The translations under genes and the position numbers were made by a program. The notes under the pieces are model-generated. The model saw only the letters and a list, made by a program, of their open reading frames with translations. It was not told the origin of the DNA and made no database searches. Shown here one piece after another: positions 57,774 through 64,000 of a stretch of 64,000 nucleotides of DNA. Source of the stretch: JASLMY01 sp965226475 (GTDB taxonomy: Bacteria > Pseudomonadota > Alphaproteobacteria > GCA-2731375); contig CBDDDJ010000005.1 of assembly GCA_965226475.1 (NCBI GenBank), forward strand, positions 682,001 to 746,000, read 5' to 3'. Every line of letters begins with the position of its first letter. The first letter of the stretch is position 1.

Positions 57774-58402
57774 GCTGCGGATTGCGCCCGTCTCTCGATT
57801 TGCTACACTCTCGACCTCGGCGAAGGGCACGTAGCGGGCGCTGCGGATTGCGCCCGTCTCTCGATTTGCTACACTACTTCGCTTGAATGGCGCGAGACGT
57901 CGATGGCTGCGGATTGCGCCCGTCTCTCGATTTGCTACACTTAGCCGTATGACGCCCACCCCCGGTGCGGGGCTGCGGATTGCGCCCGTCTCTCGATTTG
58001 CTACACTCTCGGACCGGACCTCCTGGCCCTTCCACTTGCTGCGGATTGCGCCCGTCTCTCGATTTGCTACACTTGCTAAAATAGAATGATCAGGCAGTAG
58101 CTTGCTGCGGATTGCGCCCGTCTCTCGATTTGCTACACTAATATTGTCGAGCCGGATGGGGCGGGCGGCGCTGCGGATTGCGCCCGTCTCTCGATTTGCT
58201 ACACTGACGATCGCCAACGGCGCGGACGCAGCCCCGCTGCGGATTGCGCCCGTCTCTCGATTTGCTACACTGCGAGCCCTGATGCCCTCGTCGGCGATGC
58301 GCTGCGGATTGCGCCCGTCTCTCGATTTGCTACACTGCAAGACCAGGGGCCAAGCCCCGAAGAGCAGCTGCGGATTGCACCCGTCTCTCGATTTGCTACA
58401 CT
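57774..58402 (+). CRISPR. Type II-C CRISPR array, 10 repeats of 36 bp, 9 spacers
   Basis: Repeats start at 57774, 57840, 57906, 57972, 58038, 58104, 58170, 58236, 58301 and 58367. Each begins GCTGCGGATTGCGCCCG and ends CTCTCGATTTGCTACACT. Spacers are 30 nt except the eighth (29 nt). The tenth repeat has one change (GCGCCC to GCACCC), marking it as the distal end. The repeat ends in TGCTACACT, an extended -10 box, with TTGCGC 16 bp before it, so each repeat may carry its own promoter as in Neisseria type II-C arrays. The repeat closely resembles that of Parvibaculum (from memory). Transcription is inferred on the plus strand. No tracrRNA anti-repeat was found in the window. Confidence 0.97.
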
Positions 58403-58403
58403 A

Positions 58404-58438
58404 CCCCCGCGATAGACTATTGAAATCGCGGGGGTTTT
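58404..58438 (+). terminator. Intrinsic terminator closing the CRISPR array
   Basis: CCCCCGCGAT (58404-58413) pairs perfectly with ATCGCGGGGG (58425-58434) around an 11-nt loop, followed by TTTT. It starts 2 bp after the last repeat and 14 bp before the end of cas2. Confidence 0.9.
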
Positions 58439-58451
58439 GGCGTTTCATGGC

Positions 58452-58805
58452 TCAGAAAAATTCCAGTTGAGCGGGCATGGCTGGGGTTGGCTGGCGCTTT
58501 TTTCCCGCATAGACCTTGATTCGACTGAACTGTTTGTCCGTCATCATCAAAAGCCGAACCTCGCCTTCGGCCGGCACCACGCGGCCGATGCGCGTCATGT
58601 GGACCTCGCCATTTTCGATCGAGGCGCAATGGCGTGAATAGATGGAGTACTGCATCATCGTGAAACCGTCGTTCAGCAGGTCTTTGCGGAATCGCGCGTA
58701 GGCCCGGCGTGCGTTCGGCGTGTCGGTCGGCAGATCGAACATCGCGATCACCCACATGCTTCGCCATCCCCACGCTATCTGAGGTATCGGCCGGGCATGA
58801 GCCAT
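58452..58805 (-). CDS. cas2: CRISPR-associated endoribonuclease Cas2
   Basis: 117 residues. MWVIAMFDLPTDTPNARRAY has the Cas2 beta-strand with the conserved Asp; FRKDLLNDGFTMMQYSIYSR and VRLLMMTDKQFSRI are typical. Cas2 forms the adaptation complex with Cas1. The ATG at 58805 overlaps the cas1 stop (TGATG); an internal start at the MWVIAMFD Met would also be reasonable. Confidence 0.95.
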   Translation of the reverse strand: MAHARPIPQIAWGWRSMWVIAMFDLPTDTPNARRAYARFRKDLLNDGFTMMQYSIYSRHCASIENGEVHMTRIGRVVPAEGEVRLLMMTDKQFSRIKVYAGKKRQPTPAMPAQLEFF

Positions 58806-59740
58806 CAACCCGCCTCGGCTTCGGCGAGAAGGTCGGGCGATACCGGGAGCCCTTCCGGCAAGGCGAGGTCTCTCTCCCCACCGGTCAAGGCACGACAAAG
58901 GGAAGCCGCGCTCGCGTGCAGTGCCAGCAGTAGCGGCGTGCGCCGCCCACCGGCGACGACGGTCTCGTTGAAGAGGGAGAGCAAGGCGCCGCGCGTTTCC
59001 CGCGTGCCGAGGCCGGGCGCCTCCCCTCCGAACTCCCGCAGCATCAGCCGGAACCGCCAATCCACGAAAGGCCGGTAGGGTTCCAACAGGTCGTCGGCCA
59101 GGCAGAACGGATTGGACCGGTTGTGGTGAAAGACGCCGAGCGAGGGAATCAGACCGGCGGCGACCACGGCTCGCGCCGTCGCCGCGCGCACCACCGCATA
59201 GCCGTAGTTGAGTAGCGCGTTGACGCCCTCCGCCTCCCGATCGCGGCGGAAATCCGGCCCGAAGAGGCGCGGCCAGTAACGCTGTGCCGCCTGGGCCTCC
59301 AGATTGTCCGGATCGCCGGAGCGCACGCGCCTCGACATCGGAACCAACCCCGCGCTCTCGCCAGTGAAGTGCTCCAGCACCACGGCCTGCTGGCGGATCT
59401 TCGCGCTTACCAACGCCTGCCACGTCCGCTTCTTCAACGGCTCACTGGCCGTTACCTGGGCGCGATGGCGCGCCGTCTGGACGTGATGGGCATCGAGCGG
59501 CAGCATCAATCCGGCCGGCAGATGATCCCGCCCGGTCACCATGACCGTGGCCCCCGCTTCCAGCAGTTCCAGAAATACCGCCTGCGTGTAGGTGGCGCGC
59601 CCATCGTCGACGATGACCACGCCCAGGTCCTCGATCGGCAGGCTCGCCTTGGGCATGTCGGGGCGCTCGATCACGAGCTGGCGATGCTCGACCGAAAGCC
59701 GTGTGCCTCCGGTCGCGAATTCGACGGTCTTGCGGATCAT
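58805..59740 (-). CDS. cas1: CRISPR-associated integrase Cas1 (type II)
   Basis: 311 residues. The type II N-terminus (IEDLGVVIVDDGRATYTQAV), NALLNYGYAVVRAATARAVV with the Asn-Tyr-Gly-Tyr helix, and the metal-binding LGVFHHNRSNPFCLADDLLEPYRP divided over the active site are all present. It integrates new spacers. The ATG at 59740 lies 12 bp after the stop of the cas9 3' remnant, so it was originally co-transcribed with cas9. Confidence 0.95.
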   Translation of the reverse strand: MIRKTVEFATGGTRLSVEHRQLVIERPDMPKASLPIEDLGVVIVDDGRATYTQAVFLELLEAGATVMVTGRDHLPAGLMLPLDAHHVQTARHRAQVTASEPLKKRTWQALVSAKIRQQAVVLEHFTGESAGLVPMSRRVRSGDPDNLEAQAAQRYWPRLFGPDFRRDREAEGVNALLNYGYAVVRAATARAVVAAGLIPSLGVFHHNRSNPFCLADDLLEPYRPFVDWRFRLMLREFGGEAPGLGTRETRGALLSLFNETVVAGGRRTPLLLALHASAASLCRALTGGERDLALPEGLPVSPDLLAEAEAG

Positions 59741-59752
59741 CGAAAGCCGCTC

Positions 59753-59854
59753 CTAATCGTTGGCCGTTCGCACCCGACCTATCGGGTCGATGGAGACTTT
59801 CGCGGCACCGTCCCGAATCAACGGCCCGGGCGCTGGGCGGGTCGTCGTCTGATG
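59753..59854 (-). pseudogene. cas9: Detached 3' end of cas9
   Basis: Reads HQTTTRPAPGPLIRDG, then AAKVSIDPIGRVRTAND and TAG: the typical C-terminal end of type II-C Cas9. HQTTT is duplicated on both sides of the IS (target repeat at 59840-59854 and 61269-61283). Joining through this repeat gives a continuous Cas9. The last 28 codons are cut from the main gene by the IS. Confidence 0.92.
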
Positions 59855-59920
59855 TGAGTTGGACCCGATTTCCTTGGACACAGAATTGGCTTAATCGAAG
59901 TGTCCAAGGAGGACCGGAAC

Positions 59921-60331
59921 ATGGCCGATAATTTTGAGAAGAAAGTTGCTGTTGATGGGCCTGTGGTAAATGCGGGCGAGCTTGGCTCGTCCACGTTTTC
60001 CCCAGGCCAGGCTTTGCCGGCAGGCCCGCTGGGACTTGGCCAGCGATGGACGGTGGCGCGCAAGCGTGAGGTCGTTCCGCGGCTTTTGCGTGACGAGCCG
60101 GTGCAACTTCTGTCGCGCCAGTTGGGCGTAGAGATCTTCCGGCTCGAGCAGTGGCGTGAGAAAGCGATCGGCGGGATCGACGCCTCGCTCAAGCGACGCA
60201 AGGGCGATCCGGTGCAGGCGGAACTGGATAGCGCCATGAAGCGGATCGGAGAGTTGACCATGCAGGTGGAACTGCTGGAGGCCAAGACGGAGACCTTCGG
60301 CCCTTTGGGGCGGCGGAGGTCGCGGCGATGA
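59921..60331 (+). CDS. Transposase OrfA (HTH), copy 2
   Basis: 136 residues, as copy 1 except for one residue noticed (SLKRRKGD instead of SLKQRKGD). HTH followed by coiled coil. The ATG at 59921 follows AAGGAGGACCGGAAC; a longer GTG start at 59900 is less likely. It overlaps orfB by ATGA. Confidence 0.85.
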   Translation: MADNFEKKVAVDGPVVNAGELGSSTFSPGQALPAGPLGLGQRWTVARKREVVPRLLRDEPVQLLSRQLGVEIFRLEQWREKAIGGIDASLKRRKGDPVQAELDSAMKRIGELTMQVELLEAKTETFGPLGRRRSRR

Positions 60332-61233
60332 GTGCCGCCACCTCGCCCGGCACGGGTCTGGCCTACGGCCCGCGGCGGGTCTGCGCCGCCTGGGGCATGG
60401 CCCGCTCCTCGTTCCACGCCATGACCTCCGGCCAGCACGCCGAGCAGCCGCCGGCAAAGCGTCGGGGACCGAAGCCCGCGATCTCGGACCAGGCGCTGCT
60501 GGTGGCGATCGAAGCCGACCTGGAGGCATCGCCCTGGGAGGGCGAGGGCTACCGCAAGGTCTGGGCTCGGCTTCGGGTCTGTCGCGACATCCGGGTTGCC
60601 CGCAAGCGGGTGCTCCGCCTGATGCGCGAGAACAATCTGCTCTCGCCCCATCGCTGCCGCCGCCGTGGCGGCAATCCCCATGACGGTGAGATCATCACTC
60701 ATGCCCCGAACCTCATGTGGGGCACCGATGGCGTTCGGGTGTTCACGGTGGACGACGGCTGGGGCTGGATCTTCACCGCCGTCGAGCATTGGAACGCCGA
60801 GTGTGTCGGCTGGCATGTCTGCAAGCGCGGCGACCGCTTCGCCGCCCTGCAGCCGATCTCCATGGGGCTTGCCGGGCTGTATGGCTCGACCGCGGCCGGC
60901 GCGGCTCGGGGGCTGGCCTTGCGGATGGATCACGGCTCCCAGTATCTGTCGGACCACTTCACCAACCAGATCAAGTTCTGGGGCATCCAGCCGTCCTACG
61001 CCTTCGTCGCCGAGCCCCAGACCAACGGCGTCGCCGAGCGGTTCAATCGCACGCTGAAGGAACAGATCATCCATGGTCGCATCTACCGCAACATCGCGGA
61101 GCTGCGGGACGCCGTCCGCGACTTCGTCGAACTCTACAATGCCCAGTGGATCATCGAAAAGAACGGCTACCTGAGCCCCGCTCAAGCTCGTCAGGCGTGG
61201 CACGCCGCGATCTCAATCAGGCCCGCCGCGTGA
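60328..61233 (+). CDS. Transposase OrfB (rve DDE core), copy 2
   Basis: 301 residues with the same Asp (LMWGTDGVRVF), Asp (RMDHGSQY) and Glu (AERFNRTLKEQ) as copy 1. The frame is complete, so the element may still move. Its 3' end overlaps the chimeric end of cas9 on the opposite strand (61191-61233). Confidence 0.93.
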   Translation: MSAATSPGTGLAYGPRRVCAAWGMARSSFHAMTSGQHAEQPPAKRRGPKPAISDQALLVAIEADLEASPWEGEGYRKVWARLRVCRDIRVARKRVLRLMRENNLLSPHRCRRRGGNPHDGEIITHAPNLMWGTDGVRVFTVDDGWGWIFTAVEHWNAECVGWHVCKRGDRFAALQPISMGLAGLYGSTAAGAARGLALRMDHGSQYLSDHFTNQIKFWGIQPSYAFVAEPQTNGVAERFNRTLKEQIIHGRIYRNIAELRDAVRDFVELYNAQWIIEKNGYLSPAQARQAWHAAISIRPAA

Positions 61234-64000
61234 GACAAACTTGTGTCCAAGGAACCGGGTGCGCTACAGGTCGTCGTCTGATGGGTCGCGTCGTTCGCCT
61301 GTTCGACAACGATCTGGCCGTTCGCCCAAACGCCCGTGACGATCCAAAGGCCACTCAATTTGCCTCTCGGAATATGCAGCGCCTCGCCTGCCGCGAGCGA
61401 CATGACGAACTCGGCGCCGTCGTCCCGTGCCCCGCAGACCACGGGCTCGCGCCGGGAGAGGCGGCGCGCCGCCTCGAACAGGCTGACCACGTCGAATGCG
61501 ATGCGGCCGTCTGGTTGCCGGTAGATCGCGATGTGGTGGTTGGCGCCGAGGTCGGCGCTTCCCGTCGCAAGAGGTGCCATCAGGCGGCTCTGCTGCTTGA
61601 CCAGGAGGCGAACCTTACAAATTTCGGGTCCGTTTTCGCCCAGGGTGGGATACGGGGGAAACGCCTTCTTGGGATCGCCACCATGTGTTTCGACCCATTC
61701 TCTCAATACCCGCCGGACGACTGAATCCCGAATGCCCTCGCCGTCCGTTTCAGGGTCGCTCGCGAGCTCCGATTTCGACAGGCTCCCGACCGGTTTCCGC
61801 GTCACGTACTGGCGGTAGGTCCCGCTCTGGGTGGTGAAGTCCGCGCCCGCGTCGCCATAGACCGTCTCCTTGTGTAGCGGCCCCGAGACCTTCTTCCGCA
61901 CGCGGTGGGAAACAATAATACTATCCATGGCCGACTCCGCGTCCGCGCGGATCGTCGGCCATGGTGGCGCCAGTTCGGGCTTGGTGGCGCCCGGATCTTC
62001 GCGTTGCCGCCAATAGTTCGACAGGCGCTGCGTCATGCCCGGGTGCGCGCAGGCGACCGTCAGGGCATCAATGGCGTGATGGCGATGATCGGCCCGAGTC
62101 TTCTCGCCGTCGACGGCCAGAATATTGTTGAGGCCCCAGAGCCTGCGCAGCTGCGCGGTGACGCGGCCGGTCACGGCCTGGACGTTGACCGGTGCCTCCG
62201 GCCCGACATCGGGCCACAGGCGTTTCAACAGCCCGACGGCCTGGCGGGCGGCATAGCCCGTATCGGTCATCTGCCGGTTCGCGAAGTCGTCCGGCATGCT
62301 ATCGGCCAGGAATTTCCTTACCTTGCCCCGGCTCATGCCGGCCTTGCCTCTGGCGGCGCTCATCGCCTCCGGACGCGAGCGCACCGCCGCCCATTCCTCC
62401 TCCTGGTGACCGAGATACTCGAAGGGCGTGCGGTTGCCCTTCGCGAGGTTGATATCCCGGCGGCAGAGGGTCTTGTTGCCGAAGCTGTCGTCGAAGGAGC
62501 GCGATCTGGGCCAGATGTGTTCGACCTCGAACAGGTTCTCGCGGAAAAGTGCGTCGAAGCCGATGTGATCGCCGGTGTAGGGACAGCGTTCGCCGCACTC
62601 CTGCCACAGCAGCCACTTTTCGACCGCATCGTGGGACGGTTCGGCGATGCCCTTGGATTCGAGATCCCTGGCGGCGGCCTTGCGGCGCAATTCGTGCTTG
62701 CGAATGCCGTTCTTCCGCTCATCCCGCTGGCGTTTCGAACTGCCGACCTCGCGCGTGAGTTCGATCCGGATCACATCCGGTTTGCCGTGGACGGAGATCA
62801 GATTGTTCACGACCTTGCGCAGCTCGTTCTGCGCCCTGACGACCGTGGGGTTGCGGAGCGCCGCGAGCCGCTCGCTCTCCTCCCTGTCGGCCGGACTCGG
62901 TAGCCGGTCGAGAATTTCGCCCGTCGGCTGGTCGCGCGCGGGGAACGTCTCCGCCCGCCAAGCCTCCCAGTCGGGGCCGTTCACCAGTGCGCCGAAGGGC
63001 GTGCCGGCCTCGAGGTGCGGCATGAAGGCGCGCAGGGCGGTGACTGAATAGGGTTCCCAACCGGTCGGCAGCGACAGGACCTCCAGCTTCGCCGCCTGCG
63101 CCGCGCCGATGCCATACGCGTCGACGAAGCGCCGCACCGCCTCCGCTCGCCGGACCTTACGGTCCTCGGCCCGCAGAATGACGACGCGCTGGTTCCCGAT
63201 CTCGCCGTAGTCGGCCGCCCATAGCTCCCGGTGGACCGCATCGCGAATTTCGGCCTTGTGAGGGTGGACCGCCCAGACCTCGCCGAAGATAGCGGCCAGG
63301 CGAGCCTCCAAGGCATTTCCCAGCAAAAGCCTTTCGCCGCCTAGCTCCAGGTTGAATTTCAAGCGCCGTTGACCACCCGGCTCGCCCCGCGCCTTGAACA
63401 ACGGCTTCAAGGCGTCGCGGACACCGCCCCAGCTCATCGTCGCCTGGATCTGCAAACGCCCCAGGATGGCCGCTCGCTCATCCGCGTCGAGGGGCCTGGC
63501 GTTGCCGCCGGCGACGGCGAGATTGTTGAGCTTTTCCAGCATGCGGCGTTGTTGCGATAGCCAGGCCCCTTTCGGGCAGAGCGCCTCTCCCGGCATGAAA
63601 CGGCACTCGCCGAGAGTGTTCTTGCGCCAGAAGACCGGGCGCTGAAAGAATATCGCGTCCTCGAGGCCCTGCTTCAGCCCATCGGTCAAAGCGCCCGGAT
63701 GGTGCTCGGCTTGTGCCACCCACAACTTCTCGAACTCCGCCCGCACCACGGAACGGTGTGCATGAACGCCGCTCTTACGTTCATGCGGCCCGAACTCCGC
63801 CAACCAGGCGCCGAGCGTCTTGTCCTCGTTCTTTAGCGCCTGGAGGGTCGACCGTCGGTCGGCCCGCGCCGCCTTCTCGTCCGCATCCTCTTCGACGGCA
63901 CGGTCCGCCTCTTCCTCCTGTTCCCGCCCGTCCTCGCCGAGTTCACGCCCCAGGAAGTGGCGGCGCTTCGACAAGTGATAGAAAACGCGCCCGCACTCAT
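61191..64000 (-). CDS. cas9: Cas9, type II-C: 5' end off the right edge, 3' end replaced by an IS-derived tail
   Basis: The frame is open to the window edge and the RuvC-I segment is not included. Visible in order: the bridge-helix start (RVFYHLSKRRHFLGREL), REC lobe, RuvC-II (VIRIELTREVGSSKRQ), HNH (LFEVEHIWPRSRSFDDSF, then NKTLCRRDINLAKGN) with zinc-type CGERCPYTG, RuvC-III (RADHRHHAIDALTVACA), then the wedge/PAM-interacting domain (GSADLGANHHIAIYRQPDGR, SGLWIVTGVWANGQIVVEQA). After HQTTT the frame enters the IS and ends with 26 foreign residues (CSAPGSLDTSLSHAAGLIEI, AACHA). The native last 28 residues lie beyond the IS. Catalytic residues look intact; activity is uncertain. Confidence 0.92.
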   Translation of the reverse strand, partial: ECGRVFYHLSKRRHFLGRELGEDGREQEEEADRAVEEDADEKAARADRRSTLQALKNEDKTLGAWLAEFGPHERKSGVHAHRSVVRAEFEKLWVAQAEHHPGALTDGLKQGLEDAIFFQRPVFWRKNTLGECRFMPGEALCPKGAWLSQQRRMLEKLNNLAVAGGNARPLDADERAAILGRLQIQATMSWGGVRDALKPLFKARGEPGGQRRLKFNLELGGERLLLGNALEARLAAIFGEVWAVHPHKAEIRDAVHRELWAADYGEIGNQRVVILRAEDRKVRRAEAVRRFVDAYGIGAAQAAKLEVLSLPTGWEPYSVTALRAFMPHLEAGTPFGALVNGPDWEAWRAETFPARDQPTGEILDRLPSPADREESERLAALRNPTVVRAQNELRKVVNNLISVHGKPDVIRIELTREVGSSKRQRDERKNGIRKHELRRKAAARDLESKGIAEPSHDAVEKWLLWQECGERCPYTGDHIGFDALFRENLFEVEHIWPRSRSFDDSFGNKTLCRRDINLAKGNRTPFEYLGHQEEEWAAVRSRPEAMSAARGKAGMSRGKVRKFLADSMPDDFANRQMTDTGYAARQAVGLLKRLWPDVGPEAPVNVQAVTGRVTAQLRRLWGLNNILAVDGEKTRADHRHHAIDALTVACAHPGMTQRLSNYWRQREDPGATKPELAPPWPTIRADAESAMDSIIVSHRVRKKVSGPLHKETVYGDAGADFTTQSGTYRQYVTRKPVGSLSKSELASDPETDGEGIRDSVVRRVLREWVETHGGDPKKAFPPYPTLGENGPEICKVRLLVKQQSRLMAPLATGSADLGANHHIAIYRQPDGRIAFDVVSLFEAARRLSRREPVVCGARDDGAEFVMSLAAGEALHIPRGKLSGLWIVTGVWANGQIVVEQANDATHQTTTCSAPGSLDTSLSHAAGLIEIAACHA

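Larger units (their letters stand above)
59855..61268 (+). mobile_element. 1414-bp IS (IS3/IS481-like, rve integrase core), copy 2, inserted in cas9
   Basis: The ends TGAGTTGGACCCGATTTCCT and, in reverse complement, TGTAGCGCACCCGGTTCCTT match copy 1 at 54966-56379. It is flanked by an exact 15-bp direct repeat GGTCGTCGTCTGATG (59840-59854 and 61269-61283). The near-identity to copy 1 indicates recent movement. Confidence 0.93.

Noticed and set aside
57765..58340. 191-codon frame with repeated SVANRETGAIRS peptide
   Set aside because: It is the CRISPR array read in reverse; the near-constant 66-bp period produces the repeated peptide.
57774..58402. Spacers matching IS elements in the same window (self-targeting)
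   Set aside because: By eye none of the nine spacers matches any IS or other sequence here; a proper search was not possible.

Overview
The window looks like a chromosomal segment of a high-GC alphaproteobacterium, most like Rhodospirillales or relatives. The evidence is the conserved block bamE / cytochrome bc1 chaperone / yceD / rpmF / plsX / fabH / ihfA / merR / tRNA-Pro, an alphaproteobacterial-type heme A synthase, and a type II-C CRISPR repeat that closely resembles, from memory, that of Parvibaculum. The taxon is inferred from gene content, not from a marker search.

Layout. 1-9.9 kb is intact core genome: a partial heptose-type nucleotidyltransferase/kinase gene, a large SBBP-repeat protein, bamE, the fatty-acid/ribosomal block, tRNA-Pro(GGG) with a terminator, and ctaA. 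9.9-25.1 kb is a metabolic region: acyl dehydratase, tandem isochorismatase-fold protein, formamidase-like hydrolase, ceramidase-like membrane protein, M20 carbamoylase, an AhpD-like gene with two in-frame TGA codons, a type I secretion pair broken by one frameshift and one TGA, VOC, GFA and LLM proteins, arsenite methyltransferase and a DapA-family aldolase. 25.2-33.2 kb holds a hydantoinase/oxoprolinase pair (hyuA broken at a 20-C homopolymer, hyuB by a frameshift and an IS5 element), an Flp pilin, a TauD-type dioxygenase, a cimA remnant and cysS. 33.6-38.3 kb is one spermidine-synthase-like membrane protein gene split by two IS elements. 38.8-46.3 kb carries a biotin-dependent acyl-CoA carboxylase pair, a 922-residue membrane protein and an enoyl-CoA hydratase gene with an internal TAG.

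46.3-64 kb is accessory: a very GC-rich stretch with an 11-bp tandem repeat, a 351-bp dispersed repeat, an IS21 element with an IS256 element nested in it, a second IS256 element, a broken adenylate-cyclase/TPR gene carrying a 1414-bp IS, and a type II-C CRISPR-Cas locus (10 repeats, 9 spacers, cas2, cas1, cas9). A second copy of the 1414-bp IS sits in the 3' end of cas9 and replaces its last 28 codons with an IS-derived tail. The second copy of the 351-bp repeat ends 21 bp before the first CRISPR repeat.

Eight IS elements and at least ten broken or deleted genes in 64 kb point either to a genome undergoing IS expansion and gene decay, as in a recent host-restricted lineage, or partly to consensus errors; the 20-C tract especially needs checking. 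The IS insertions themselves are convincing: removing each IS plus one target repeat restores the host reading frame.
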